Source of the DNA: Gammaproteobacteria bacterium
GTDB lineage: Bacteria; Pseudomonadota; Gammaproteobacteria; Pseudomonadales; Azotimanducaceae_A
Length of the DNA: 64,000 nucleotides
Direction of reading: 5' to 3'
Assembly (NCBI GenBank): GCA_012960755.1
Contig: DUAT01000072.1
Location: 67,547 to 131,546, forward strand
The notes under the pieces were generated by a model. That model was not told the origin of the DNA. It did no database searches and was given only the letters and a program-made list of their open reading frames with translations. Each line of letters begins with the position of its first letter. Positions within the stretch are counted from its first letter, which is position 1. Below are positions 43,380 to 53,089 of this stretch, piece by piece. The translations under genes and the position numbers were made by a program.

Positions 43380-44381
43380 TTATTCCTTGGGAGCAGGGGT
43401 GTCAGTATCGCCGTCAGCAGCTGCCTCCTCGACTGCTTTTTCAGCAACCGATGTCTCTGTGGTGTCTGCAGTCGGTGCCTGTGTTTCAACCGCTGGTGTT
43501 TCAGCTGCAGGTGTTTCGGCGACCGGTGTTTCAGTTACGGGTGCTTCAGCTACGGGTGCTTCAGTTACGGGTGCTTCAGCTACGGGTGCTTCAGTTACGG
43601 GTGCTTCAGTTGCTGGAGTCTCAGTCGCTTTTTCAACGGTATCATTTGCAGCCTGATCCGTGACCTCAACAAACTCATCCACGCTTCTTGGCCCCTCAAA
43701 CTCAGCCTTGCCTTCCGAAATAGAATCCGCTAATGCCTGTACAAACAAGCGAATGGATCGAATGGCATCATCGTTGCCGGGTATAACGTAATCCACGCCT
43801 TCAGGGTTACTGTTGGTATCAACGATCCCGACGACGGGAATACCTAGTTTATTGGCCTCGGTAATCGCAATTCTTTCGTGGTCAACATCAACAACGAACA
43901 ACACATCAGGTAGTCCGCCCATGTCCTTGATACCACCCAGACTTCTCTCAAGCTTGTCCAGCATTCGCTGTCGATGCAATGCTTCTTTTTTAGTGAGCTT
44001 CTCGAATGTCCCATCTCCCTGCTGTTCCTCGAGATCACGCAGGCGCCGTATTGACTGCCGAATCGTCTTGTAGTTGGTCAGCATACCGCCTAACCATCGC
44101 TTGTCCACGTAGGGCATGCCACATCGCTCGGCCTGTTCTTTGATGACCTTGCCGGCACTTCTTTTAGTGCCAACAAACAAAATTTTGTTGCGTTTAGAGG
44201 CGACATTGCGCACATAAAACAACGCCTCATCCAATGCAGGTACAGTTTGCTCAAGATTAATAATGTGTATGTTGTTCCGGGCACCAAAGATGTATTCGTT
44301 CATCTTGGGGTTCCAGTATCTGGTCTGGTGACCAAAATGTGCACCTGCCTCAAGCAGGTCGCGCATGGATACGCTAGACAT
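43380..44381 (-). CDS. rpsB: Ribosomal protein S2 with a long acidic repeat tail
   Basis: A 333-residue S2. The core (about 1-248) is normal: [19 protein letters not shown] at the start, [14 protein letters not shown], and the [23 protein letters not shown] segment. Escherichia coli S2 is 241 residues; here some 84 more residues (about 250-333) form a low-complexity tail of alternating [14 protein letters not shown] units, strongly acidic and without Lys except near the very end. S2 sits on the back of the 30S subunit, and the tail would reach into solvent. The ATG at 44381 has GGAG 9 nt upstream; an in-frame start 17 codons earlier is unlikely. Promoter and leader hairpin are at 44512-44604. 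Confidence 0.95.
   Translation of the reverse strand: MSSVSMRDLLEAGAHFGHQTRYWNPKMNEYIFGARNNIHIINLEQTVPALDEALFYVRNVASKRNKILFVGTKRSAGKVIKEQAERCGMPYVDKRWLGGMLTNYKTIRQSIRRLRDLEEQQGDGTFEKLTKKEALHRQRMLDKLERSLGGIKDMGGLPDVLFVVDVDHERIAITEANKLGIPVVGIVDTNSNPEGVDYVIPGNDDAIRSIRLFVQALADSISEGKAEFEGPRSVDEFVEVTDQAANDTVEKATETPATEAPVTEAPVAEAPVTEAPVAEAPVTETPVAETPAAETPAVETQAPTADTTETSVAEKAVEEAAADGDTDTPAPKE
43513..43615. repeat. In-frame 15/30-bp repeats encoding the S2 tail
   Basis: Plus-strand strings GGTGCTTCAGTTACG and GGTGCTTCAGCTACG alternate several times between about 43538 and 43612, with more diverged copies on either side. Being multiples of three, they change the tail length without shifting frame. Confidence 0.85.
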
Positions 44382-44511
44382 AACTTCTCCGAAATTGTTT
44401 TGGGTTAAGCCTCCATACACCCCATCATCCAACCCTTTCCCAGCGTTTGTGACTGCTGCTGCATCGAGGGCACCCGAATGATGTGTCGGTATATGTGAGA
44501 ATTTTAGTTAG

Positions 44512-44537
44512 TTCCTGCCGGGTAATCCCAGCAGGAA
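44512..44537 (-). promoter_or_regulatory. Leader hairpin upstream of rpsB, candidate S2 autoregulatory site
   Basis: The minus strand reads TTCCTGC-T-GGG-ATTA-CCC-G-GCAGGAA, a two-part stem with symmetrical single-base mismatch, 131-156 nt before the rpsB start and just downstream of the promoter. In gammaproteobacteria S2 represses its own mRNA through a conserved rpsB leader structure; whether this is that structure was not tested. Confidence 0.5.
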
Positions 44538-44575
44538 TGGTTCGTCAATGATCTGGTTCCCCCAGACCGGCGCGC

Positions 44576-44604
44576 TTTATAACATATCTGCCTTTGAATA
44601 CCAA
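44576..44604 (-). promoter_or_regulatory. rpsB-tsf promoter
   Basis: TTGGTA (44599-44604), 17-bp spacer ending in TGT, and TATAAA (44576-44581) form an extended -10 promoter. The next bases, GCGCGCC, are a GC-rich discriminator of the kind seen in ribosomal promoters under stringent (ppGpp) control. Confidence 0.8.
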
Positions 44605-44722
44605 TATCTTATCTCGGGAACAGATGAAGACAGGACAAATATTCGTGCCGAGGCAGGTACGCTTTTTCTGGTATAGTTCGATCCACTTTTTTTGACCCGA
44701 TTCCAACCCAAGACTCCAGCGA

Positions 44723-45505
44723 ATGTCCATAGAACTCAAATCAGAGGCAGATATCGAAAAAATGCGAATTGTAGGCAGTCTCGCGGCTGAGCAACTCGAA
44801 ATGATCGAGGAACATATAAAACCCGGTGTTACCACCGGTGAGCTGGACGGAATCTGTCACGACTACACCATCAATGAGCAGCAGGCGATTCCGGCACCGT
44901 TAAATTACCGGGGTTTTCCTAAATCAATATGCACATCCGTTAATCATGTTGTCTGTCACGGTATCCCCAGTGACGACAAGACCCTCAAGCACGGCGACCT
45001 GATTAATATCGATATCACCCTGATTAAACACGGCTTTCACGGGGATACCAGCAAAACCTTCCTGGTCGGCAAAGCCGGAGTACTTGCCCAGAGGCTAACC
45101 CGGGTTGCCCAGGAATCTCTGTACAAGGGAATAAAACAGGTCAAGCCAGGCCATCACCTGGGCGACATCGGCCACGCCACGCAAATCCATGCGGAGAAAA
45201 ACCGTTTTTCTGTTGTGCGCGAGTATTGCGGCCATGGTATTGGGACTGTTTTCCATGACGAACCCCAGGTTTTACACTATGGCAAGTCAGGATCCGGTAT
45301 CGAGCTGAAAGCCGGCATGGTATTTACCATTGAACCGATGATAAATGCGGGAAAAGCTGGCGTGAAATTACTTTCCGATGATTGGACCGTAGTGACGAAA
45401 GATCACAAGTTAACCGCACAATGGGAACATACCATTCTCGTCACGGATTCTGGGTATGAAATCTTAACCTATCGTCGAGATGACACGATAGATCGCTGCG
45501 GTTGA
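44723..45505 (+). CDS. map: Methionine aminopeptidase, type I
   Basis: A 260-residue enzyme removing the N-terminal Met from nascent proteins. Metal ligands: two Asp in LINIDITLIKHGFHGDTSKTF, His in CGHGIGTVFHDEP, Glu in FTIEPM and Glu in AQWEHTIL; the substrate His is in SVNHVVCHG. It is divergent from rpsB, as in Escherichia coli and Pseudomonas, and followed directly by glnD. Confidence 0.97.
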   Translation: MSIELKSEADIEKMRIVGSLAAEQLEMIEEHIKPGVTTGELDGICHDYTINEQQAIPAPLNYRGFPKSICTSVNHVVCHGIPSDDKTLKHGDLINIDITLIKHGFHGDTSKTFLVGKAGVLAQRLTRVAQESLYKGIKQVKPGHHLGDIGHATQIHAEKNRFSVVREYCGHGIGTVFHDEPQVLHYGKSGSGIELKAGMVFTIEPMINAGKAGVKLLSDDWTVVTKDHKLTAQWEHTILVTDSGYEILTYRRDDTIDRCG

Positions 45506-45510
45506 GCCTC

Positions 45511-48198
45511 ATGCTAAATTTACGTCCGGTGACAGAAAGCCTCGAGTCCCAACTCGAGGGCGCAAAACAAGTCACTCCTGTGTTCAAAAAAGCGTTGCAT
45601 GAGCTCAAGCAGAATCTGGAAAAACGATTCTACGACGGTGAAGAAGTTGAACCGCTGATTCACGAGCACACAACCTTCGCAGATCTTGTACTGCGATTGG
45701 CCTGGCAACGTTTCAGCTGGGATGAGAATCTCACCAGCTGGAGAAAAACCAGAATTTCACTGGTTGCCGTAGGTGGTTACGGTCGCGGCGATCTCCATCC
45801 CCATTCTGATATTGACTTGCTGATACTGCTCGAAAGAAATTCTTACGGTAAACACCGTTCCAACATACAAAGTTTCCTGACCCTGTTGTGGGATATTGGT
45901 CTGGAAGTCGGTCACAGCGTTCGTTCAGTCAAAGAGTGTAAGGTCCAGGCGCAGCTCGATGTCACGGTGGTTACTGCCATGATGGAAGGTCGAACAATCT
46001 GCGGCGACACCGATTTGTTTGATCGCGTGAAACAGTCAACGGACCCCAAAAAAATCTGGTCTCAAAAAGATTTCTACCGGGCCAAAACGAGGGAACAAAC
46101 CGAACGCCATAGAAAATTCGATCATACTGAATATAGCCTGGAACCCAATGTCAAAACTTCTCCCGGAGGGCTCCGGGACATTCAAACGGTGATGTGGATC
46201 GCCAAGCGGCAGTTCGGTCCTGTCAGTTTTGATGACCTGGTGAGCCTCAACTTTCTCACGGCGACCGAGCACGAAATACTCACCCAGGGTGAGAGGCTCT
46301 TATGGCGGATTCGCTACGGATTACACCTGATTACCGGCCGTGACGAGAACCGGTTGCTTTTTGAGTACCAGCAAAAACTCGCGAAGGTATTCGGCTATGT
46401 CGACAGTGACCAACTGGCTGTTGAACAGTTTATGCAGGCTTACTATCGGACCGCCATGACCGTTAATGCAGTGAGTGAATTGCTCCTGCAACATTTCGAT
46501 GAAGCCATTATTCGATCCCGTGTCCGAGACAGGATCATTTCTATTAACGAACGATTCCAGATTAAAAATAATTACATCGAAGTGACCCGGGATGATGTCT
46601 TTGATAAATATCCACCAGCTCTTATGGAAATATTTTTTCATATTGGCACCAATACAAATATTGAAGGCACACGGGCTGAGACTATCAGATTGATTCGGCA
46701 AAACCTGGGCCTGATAGATGAAAGCTTCCGCCACAATCCCGATGTTACCGGGATGTTCCTTCAGATCCTCAAGTCCTCGACTCGACTTTCATCCCAATTG
46801 CGACGCATGGAACGGTACGGAATACTCGGCGCCTACCTGCCTGAATTTGGGCGGATTATTGGCCAGATGCAGTTCGACCTGTTCCATATCTACACCGTCG
46901 ACGCTCACACACTTCAAGTCGTCAGGAATATGCGGCGATTCAGGTACAAAAACCAGGAGCAAAGATTTCCCGTGGCGGCTCACATTTATCCGCGCCTGCC
47001 AAAAATCGAACTACTTTTTATTGCCGGTCTCTACCACGATATTGCCAAGGGTATGGGTGGAGATCATTCGCAACTTGGTATTGATATCGCCGCGGCATTT
47101 TGCAAACGCCATCATCTCGGCACCTGGGACACTAACCTGGTTTGCTGGCTGGTTGAGAACCACCTTGTCATGTCCAGCACGGCGCAGCGCAAGGATACTT
47201 CTGACCCGTCGGTGATACACGAGTTTGCCTTGCTGGTTCAGGATCAGGTCCGCCTGGATTACCTTTACGCGCTCACGGTCGCAGACATCAATGCAACCAA
47301 TTCGACCTTGTGGAGTAGCTGGCGGGCTTCCCTGATGCGCCAGCTCTATGTGGAAACCAAGAAATCCCTGCGCCACGGCCTGGAAAATTATGTTGATCGC
47401 GCTGCCTATATCACCGATACCCAGGATCATGCTATCGAACGGCTTGAGGAACATGGTTTAGACAGGGAAGAGATTCTGGAAATCTGGGGGGGTGTGGATG
47501 ATGAGTATTTTGTCCGAGAATCAGTCTCAAACATAGTCTGGCATACCTCGGCGATTCGCAACCACCAGTTGAACGACGGACCACTCATCCTGATCAGGGA
47601 TGTTGCAAACCGCAGGGATGATGAGGGGGCGACGGAGATATTTATCCATACCAGGGGTATGGATCGCCTGTTCGCCTCCACCGTCACTGCCATCGGCATG
47701 TTGGGGCTTGACGTCGTCGATGCTAAGATTGCCAGCAGTGATAGCGATTTGATCTTCGACACATTCGTGGTACTGGAGTCTAATGGCAAACCAATTGGAC
47801 CTCTGTCGACTCGACAAGAACAGGTAAAAACCCTGCTAATGCAGCACCTGATCCAGATGGAACGCGTCGAGATACCTGTCCGGCGCAGAACGCCCCAATC
47901 GCTGAAACCATTTGATTTCAGACCTGAAGTTACCCTGAGCCATGACAAGCAAAACCAACTGACGATTCTGGAAGTGGTCTGTCCCGACCGACCCGGTGTG
48001 CTCTCTATCATTGCCAACATTTTTGTTGACCTGGACATCCATCTTCACAGTGCAAAAATCTCTACCCTGGGAGAGCGTGTTGAAGATGTATTTTATATCA
48101 CCAGTAACGCCGGTGAAGTGATTGCCGACGAAGAAACGCTGATCGATAAACTTTGTACGGAACTGGATGAACATATCACCCAGAGGAATGCAGAGTGA
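45511..48198 (+). CDS. glnD: Bifunctional uridylyltransferase/uridylyl-removing enzyme GlnD
   Basis: An 895-residue sensor that uridylylates PII proteins when nitrogen is short and removes the group when glutamine is high. Order: nucleotidyltransferase motif GGYGRGDLHPHSDIDLL (about 88-104), HD domain with YHDIAKG (about 508-514), then two ACT domains (about 705-780 and 820-890) that bind glutamine. I chose the ATG at 45511; a TTG at 45502 overlapping the map stop is an alternative. It is coupled to dapC by a 4-bp overlap. Confidence 0.96.
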   Translation: MLNLRPVTESLESQLEGAKQVTPVFKKALHELKQNLEKRFYDGEEVEPLIHEHTTFADLVLRLAWQRFSWDENLTSWRKTRISLVAVGGYGRGDLHPHSDIDLLILLERNSYGKHRSNIQSFLTLLWDIGLEVGHSVRSVKECKVQAQLDVTVVTAMMEGRTICGDTDLFDRVKQSTDPKKIWSQKDFYRAKTREQTERHRKFDHTEYSLEPNVKTSPGGLRDIQTVMWIAKRQFGPVSFDDLVSLNFLTATEHEILTQGERLLWRIRYGLHLITGRDENRLLFEYQQKLAKVFGYVDSDQLAVEQFMQAYYRTAMTVNAVSELLLQHFDEAIIRSRVRDRIISINERFQIKNNYIEVTRDDVFDKYPPALMEIFFHIGTNTNIEGTRAETIRLIRQNLGLIDESFRHNPDVTGMFLQILKSSTRLSSQLRRMERYGILGAYLPEFGRIIGQMQFDLFHIYTVDAHTLQVVRNMRRFRYKNQEQRFPVAAHIYPRLPKIELLFIAGLYHDIAKGMGGDHSQLGIDIAAAFCKRHHLGTWDTNLVCWLVENHLVMSSTAQRKDTSDPSVIHEFALLVQDQVRLDYLYALTVADINATNSTLWSSWRASLMRQLYVETKKSLRHGLENYVDRAAYITDTQDHAIERLEEHGLDREEILEIWGGVDDEYFVRESVSNIVWHTSAIRNHQLNDGPLILIRDVANRRDDEGATEIFIHTRGMDRLFASTVTAIGMLGLDVVDAKIASSDSDLIFDTFVVLESNGKPIGPLSTRQEQVKTLLMQHLIQMERVEIPVRRRTPQSLKPFDFRPEVTLSHDKQNQLTILEVVCPDRPGVLSIIANIFVDLDIHLHSAKISTLGERVEDVFYITSNAGEVIADEETLIDKLCTELDEHITQRNAE

Positions 48199-49412
48199 AC
48201 AACCGACTGGATACTCTTCACCTCTATCCATTTGAACGCCTGAATGAATTGCTAGCCGGTGTTACTCCGAGTTCGAATCACAGTTTCATTCCCCTGTCAC
48301 TCGGTGAACCAAAACATGATACTGCGGATTTTCTAATCGACTTGCTGACTGATGAGCAGATTATTAAAAACGGCGTAGGTACCTATCCGCCAACCAGAGG
48401 CACTCAAGAGCTAAGAACAGCGATCGCTGACTTCATTAATCAGCGCTTCAATCTCACTGAACATCCTCTGGATCCAGAATCCCATGTGTTACCAGTCAAT
48501 GGAACAAGGGAAGCACTGTTTTCATTCGCACAGGCAGTCCTGGATGATCGCGATGATTCCGTGACACTCATGCCTAACCCTTTCTATCAGATCTACGAAG
48601 GTGCTGCACTGCTGGCAGGCAGTCAGCCGGAGTACATCCCTTGTCACGTGGATTCACAATTCCACCCGGACTACAGCCAGGTCAGCGAGGAAACCTGGCA
48701 GCACTGCAAATTGCTCTACATCTGCACGCCTGGCAATCCCGCAGGCGCGGTGATGAGCAATGCGGATATGCAATACCTGATCAGGCTTTCAGACACCTAT
48801 GATTTTGTCATTGCCTCCGATGAATGTTATTCTGAAATTTACCTCGATGAGAGCAAACCCCCGGCAGGACTTCTGCAGGCTGCGAGCGCAATGGGTCGAG
48901 CCGACTACAAAAACTGCATGGCTTTTAACAGCCTGTCGAAACGTTCAAATCTGCCCGGGCTGAGATCCGGTTATGTGGCCGGAGATGCGAACCTGATCAG
49001 CCGGTTTCTGTTGTATCGCACCTACCATGGTTCGGCCATGCCGGTACACACCCAACAGGTGAGTACAGCCGCATGGCAGGATGAGGAGCATGTGCGTGCC
49101 AACCGTGACCTGTATCGCGCAAAGTACACCGCCGTGCTGGACATCCTGGCACCAGTCTGGCCCATGGAAGCACCACCGGCGAGTTTCTATCTATGGCCAG
49201 AAACACCCATCAACGATCTGGACTTCACAAAGCAGCTACTCGAACACACCAACATTAAAGTCCTGCCTGGCAGTTTCCTGTCCCGCACCGTGGATGGTGT
49301 AAACCCGGGCGAGAATCGCGTCAGAATGGCACTGGTCGCCACAGTCGATGAGTGCGTCGAAGCAGCCAACCGAATCAGGGAATTTGTTCTGCAGCAAGGT
49401 TATTTTCGATAG
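48195..49412 (+). CDS. dapC: Succinyldiaminopimelate transaminase DapC
   Basis: A 405-residue fold-type I aminotransferase. The PLP-binding lysine is in FNSLSKRSNLPGLRSGYVAGD (about 235-255); CTPGNPAGAVM and the aspartate in ASDECYSEIY contact the cofactor. The start is GTG at 48195, overlapping the glnD stop. The position between glnD and dapD, as in Pseudomonas, supports the dap assignment over other aminotransferases. It converts N-succinyl-2-amino-6-ketopimelate to succinyl-diaminopimelate. Confidence 0.93.
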   Translation: MNNRLDTLHLYPFERLNELLAGVTPSSNHSFIPLSLGEPKHDTADFLIDLLTDEQIIKNGVGTYPPTRGTQELRTAIADFINQRFNLTEHPLDPESHVLPVNGTREALFSFAQAVLDDRDDSVTLMPNPFYQIYEGAALLAGSQPEYIPCHVDSQFHPDYSQVSEETWQHCKLLYICTPGNPAGAVMSNADMQYLIRLSDTYDFVIASDECYSEIYLDESKPPAGLLQAASAMGRADYKNCMAFNSLSKRSNLPGLRSGYVAGDANLISRFLLYRTYHGSAMPVHTQQVSTAAWQDEEHVRANRDLYRAKYTAVLDILAPVWPMEAPPASFYLWPETPINDLDFTKQLLEHTNIKVLPGSFLSRTVDGVNPGENRVRMALVATVDECVEAANRIREFVLQQGYFR

Positions 49413-49651
49413 ATCCAGGAAAAAGTAGCACCTACCTAAACTAACCGTGACAAACCAACACTGGAATCAAAGCCAATTTGGTTCGCCTCACAAAACGTTG
49501 AGTTATCAGGTTTACTCAATATGAAACCTAAGTAAAAATTATTCAGATAGTAGATCTTAGGCGGTGCCTGCCCGGCATTTACCCAGATTCACCTGCTTTC
49601 TCACACCAAAGAAGTCATAATAAGCCTTTATACTGATCGGACAACTTCATT

Positions 49652-50677
49652 ATGGCTAACCTGTTTAGCTTTGCATTTGGTATTGGTACAAGAAACTACA
49701 ATGGGCAGTGGCTCGAAGTTTTCTACCCGGTGCCTGTGTTTAAACCCACGACTGCTGAAGTCGACAGTATCAGCGAAATACTTGGTTACAAGGGTGGTAA
49801 CAGCAACGTTGACCTGTCTGACGAACTGATCGGAGGTCTTGCTGATGTTGTACAGGACAGCCGACAACTGGAAATTCTCGGCATGATGCAACAATCAAAC
49901 CAACCGAGAGTTGCCTGCCTGCTTGAAACTGACAGTGCCATTACCTCAACACCCGAGGCCTATTTGAAACTGCATTTACTCTCTCATCGGCATGTAATAC
50001 CCAATGAAATAAATCTCGAGGAGATCTTCGCCCAACTGCCCAATGTTGCGTGGACCAGTCAGGGCGCCGTAGACCTTGAAGAACTTGTTGATAGACAACT
50101 GAAGGCTCGAGCCAATGGCGAGGTTCTGGAGGTCGGCTGCGTCGATAAATTTCCCAAGATGTCAAATTACGTAGTCCCCAGCGGTGTGCGAATTGCACAC
50201 ACGGCACGGGTGCGCCTGGGTGCATACCTGGGAGAAGGAACCACCGTCATGCACGAAGGATTTGTTAACTTTAACGCCGGTGCAATGGGACCAAACATGA
50301 TTGAGGGGCGCCTGTCACAAGGGGTCACTATGGATTCCGGCAGTGACTTAGGGGGTAGTGCCAGCACCATGGGTACCTTGTCCGGCGGCGGGAAAATTAT
50401 CCTGTCACTTGGCAAGGATTGTTTACTGGGTGCGAACGCGGGAACAGGGATTCCTCTCGGGGATCGATGCACCATCGAAGCTGGTTTGTATATCACCGCT
50501 GGCACCGCCGTGCAGATACTCGACGAAGACAGGAATCCGGTTAAGATTGTTAAAGCCCGGGAACTCGCCGGGCAGAACGATATGCTGTTTATTCGCAATT
50601 CCCTGACTGGGACAGTGGAATGTCGCACCAACCGCAATGCGATTGCGCTGAACGAATCCCTGCACGCGCACAACTAG
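49652..50677 (+). CDS. dapD: Tetrahydrodipicolinate N-succinyltransferase, long type
   Basis: A 341-residue enzyme of the long DapD form found in Pseudomonas and actinobacteria rather than the 274-residue enteric form. The C-terminal half is a left-handed beta helix of hexapeptides (about 175-300, including VRLGAYLGEGTTVMHEGFVN and GGKIILSLGKDCLLGANAG). It succinylates tetrahydrodipicolinate in the succinylase route to diaminopimelate. A 239-bp spacer separates it from dapC; dapE follows after 22 bp. Confidence 0.95.
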   Translation: MANLFSFAFGIGTRNYNGQWLEVFYPVPVFKPTTAEVDSISEILGYKGGNSNVDLSDELIGGLADVVQDSRQLEILGMMQQSNQPRVACLLETDSAITSTPEAYLKLHLLSHRHVIPNEINLEEIFAQLPNVAWTSQGAVDLEELVDRQLKARANGEVLEVGCVDKFPKMSNYVVPSGVRIAHTARVRLGAYLGEGTTVMHEGFVNFNAGAMGPNMIEGRLSQGVTMDSGSDLGGSASTMGTLSGGGKIILSLGKDCLLGANAGTGIPLGDRCTIEAGLYITAGTAVQILDEDRNPVKIVKARELAGQNDMLFIRNSLTGTVECRTNRNAIALNESLHAHN

Positions 50678-50699
50678 ATCGAAGCAGTATCAGACGACT

Positions 50700-51839
50700 A
50701 TGGGTGACAAGCAGACAATGCTGGATCTGACGAAGCAGCTGATCCAGGCAGAATCAATTTCGCCGTCAGACGCCGGGTGCCAGACGCTGATCAGTCAGCA
50801 GCTGGTCGAGATGGGTTTCGTGGTGGAGCATTTACCTTTTGGCGAGGTAAGCAATCTCTGGGCATGCCATGGAGAAGGACCTCCTTATTTTGTATTTGCA
50901 GGGCACACCGACGTTGTCCCACCGGGTCCCCTGAGTGATTGGCAAACACCACCGTTTAAGCCAACGTTGATTGGAGACAAACTCTTCGGCCGCGGTTCCG
51001 CGGATATGAAAGGGTCCCTGGCTGCAATGCTTACAGCGACCAGACGATTTCTGGCGTCATTCCCCGGGCATTCAGGCACCCTGGCATTTCTTATCACGAG
51101 CGACGAGGAAGCTGATGCCATCAATGGCACCCGTAAGGTGATCGAGGAATTACAATCACGTCAAATTGATCTCAACTGGTGCCTGATTGGTGAACCTTCC
51201 AGCAGTCAAAGACTGGGCGATGTGATTCGCACGGGTCGGCGTGGTTCATTGCATGCCAACCTCAGGATTATCGGCATTCAGGGCCATGTTGCCTATCCAG
51301 ACGAAGCTCGAAACCCAATTCACAAAGCGATGCCTGCACTCACGGAACTGGTGGAAGAAGTTTGGGATGAGGGCAACGAGTACTTTCCTCCCACTTCAAT
51401 GCAGATATCGAATATCCACAGCGGAACCGGTGTCACCAACGTCATACCCGGCGAATTGGAGTTACTCATTAACTTCCGCTTCTCCACGGAGTCAACCCAG
51501 ATTGATTTACAACGACGTACAAAAGCGATCCTGGACAGACATGGCATCCAGCACGAAATCAGCTGGACGCTGTCCGGCGATCCATTTCTAACCGTCGGCG
51601 GAGAGTTAATAGCTGCTGTCCAGCAATCTCTCAGAGACATCATGAACATAGAAACAGAGCTGTCAACTTCCGGTGGAACGTCAGATGGTCGATTTATCGC
51701 CCCGGCAGGAGCACAGGTCGTCGAGCTGGGTCCTTGCAATTCAACCATCCACAAGGTCAACGAGAATGTGTCGGTTGAGGAATTAGCCCAGTTGGCCGAT
51801 GTTTATCAGCAAATCCTCAATCGGCTTCTTTGTCATTAG
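50700..51839 (+). CDS. dapE: Succinyl-diaminopimelate desuccinylase
   Basis: A 379-residue M20-family zinc hydrolase. Metal and catalytic residues lie in FAGHTDVVPPG (about 66-76), GRGSADMKGSLAAM (about 99-112), the catalytic Glu in SDEEADAINGT (about 131-141) and GGTSDGRFIA; the final His is in STIHKVNE. It releases succinate to give LL-diaminopimelate. With lysC, dapC and dapD it covers several steps towards lysine and peptidoglycan in one window. Confidence 0.97.
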   Translation: MGDKQTMLDLTKQLIQAESISPSDAGCQTLISQQLVEMGFVVEHLPFGEVSNLWACHGEGPPYFVFAGHTDVVPPGPLSDWQTPPFKPTLIGDKLFGRGSADMKGSLAAMLTATRRFLASFPGHSGTLAFLITSDEEADAINGTRKVIEELQSRQIDLNWCLIGEPSSSQRLGDVIRTGRRGSLHANLRIIGIQGHVAYPDEARNPIHKAMPALTELVEEVWDEGNEYFPPTSMQISNIHSGTGVTNVIPGELELLINFRFSTESTQIDLQRRTKAILDRHGIQHEISWTLSGDPFLTVGGELIAAVQQSLRDIMNIETELSTSGGTSDGRFIAPAGAQVVELGPCNSTIHKVNENVSVEELAQLADVYQQILNRLLCH

Positions 51840-51903
51840 CACCTATATCCGTAGCATCAATGTCCACAGTACTTATGTCCACAGCACCACGAGGCTCTCA
51901 GCA

Positions 51904-52281
51904 ATGAGTAAACGATACCCGGACCTTGAGATCTATATTCATCGCACCGAGACCGATCATGTACTGCGCTGGCTTGCGGAGATATTTGAACTAAAACAGT
52001 CCAGGCCGCTAAAGGATTCAATTATCTGCAACCTCGTGGGCGTGACCGGCAAAGAAATGGAGTGTGTCATTCTGTCAAAAGCAGCCAGGGGCGGGTATAC
52101 CTCGGTTTGGTTCAAATCTAATGAAACAAAGTGGGATACGGACAAAGATTGCGCTGTCGATGCCTTCGACTTTTTTGCAAAAGAAATTCGCTGTAGCGCA
52201 GGCGGTTGGCAGGGCGAGGACGAGGGCGGCTGGTTTCGTGTCACCGACGAAGGTGTCAAAACGGCTAACTGGCTTGCATAA
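51904..52281 (+). CDS. Protein of unknown function between dapE and gspN
   Basis: A 125-residue soluble protein that I do not recognise. It has no signal peptide or membrane helix; it is rich in Trp and charged residues, with a repeated feel of beta strands (LEIYIHRT, MECVILSK, TSVWFKSN) followed by a helix (AVDAFDFFAKEIR) and a WFRVTDEGVKTANWL end. The ATG at 51904 is chosen because the same frame upstream runs into dapE. It might be a small globular regulator or stress protein; nothing in it names a function. Co-directional with its neighbours, 64 bp after dapE. Confidence 0.72.
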   Translation: MSKRYPDLEIYIHRTETDHVLRWLAEIFELKQSRPLKDSIICNLVGVTGKEMECVILSKAARGGYTSVWFKSNETKWDTDKDCAVDAFDFFAKEIRCSAGGWQGEDEGGWFRVTDEGVKTANWLA

Positions 52282-52315
52282 ACGCTTATGAAGTATTTTA
52301 TTTTATGATTATTTT

Positions 52316-53089
52316 ATGAAGGTACTATTGTATTTCGTTGCCGCACTTTTGAGTTTCATCATTTTTATGGCCGTATTAACCCCCGCTGCTGTTGTCTGGC
52401 GTTTAATCAGTGATGAAGTATCGATTCCAAATTTGCAGGTCTATCAAGTGAGTGGAACACTCTGGAACGGACAGGCTGAGCTTAAATACCGGCAGTTCCC
52501 CATCAGCTCATTGCACTGGGAGATTGATCCCCTGTCGCTTGTTTACGGAGACATTGAGCTGGAGTTCCTCATCTCGGGAGATTCACACGAGTTCAGTGGT
52601 GAAGCGCTCCTGGGCCACTCGAGAGTCGCCATAGTCAACCTGCGAGGCACTCTGGGCAGTCGCTACATCAACGACGTCAGCCGATCCCAGGGATACACCA
52701 TCTCCGGTGAATTCGAGGTACGCGATGTCAACCTTGCCACTGACTTCAGGTTGTTCAATGACGCCGGGGGCCGTGTTTACTGGTCTGGCGGCAGAATTGT
52801 GTCACTAAACGAGCCCGGCACCAGAGTATGGGACTTACCCTCCCTGGAAGGTGATCTGGATCTGGTCGATTCTTCGGTAGAGCTACTCATCCACCGCGAA
52901 CAGGCAAGTGTGGTCGATATTCGGCTGAAACCCGACGGATGGATGTCCGTCACTATCAAAGGCAGGTTGTTGAGTCTGGCAAAACTCCCGTTACCTTCTG
53001 CTACAGGCATGCAGGACACTGTGCTAGAGTTTGAGGAAAAGGTCTTCTGGCCCAGGAAATCATCCGGAGAATACTTTGAGCACGATTGA
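52316..53089 (+). CDS. gspN: Type II secretion system protein GspN
   Basis: A 257-residue protein with one N-terminal membrane helix (about 3-27) and a periplasmic beta-rich domain; the VSGTLWNGQAELKYRQFPISSLHWEIDP stretch is typical of GspN, a protein of uncertain role that accompanies some type II secretion systems. It overlaps gspC by 14 bp. Together with gspC and gspD it forms a three-gene operon here, without the other gsp genes. Confidence 0.85.
   Translation: MKVLLYFVAALLSFIIFMAVLTPAAVVWRLISDEVSIPNLQVYQVSGTLWNGQAELKYRQFPISSLHWEIDPLSLVYGDIELEFLISGDSHEFSGEALLGHSRVAIVNLRGTLGSRYINDVSRSQGYTISGEFEVRDVNLATDFRLFNDAGGRVYWSGGRIVSLNEPGTRVWDLPSLEGDLDLVDSSVELLIHREQASVVDIRLKPDGWMSVTIKGRLLSLAKLPLPSATGMQDTVLEFEEKVFWPRKSSGEYFEHD

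Larger units (their letters stand above)
44382..44722. other. 341-bp divergent region between rpsB and map
   Basis: It contains the rpsB promoter (44576-44604), the rpsB leader with its hairpin, and an untested TATAGT at about 44672 that could serve map on the other strand without a good -35. No small gene is supported. Confidence 0.7.
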
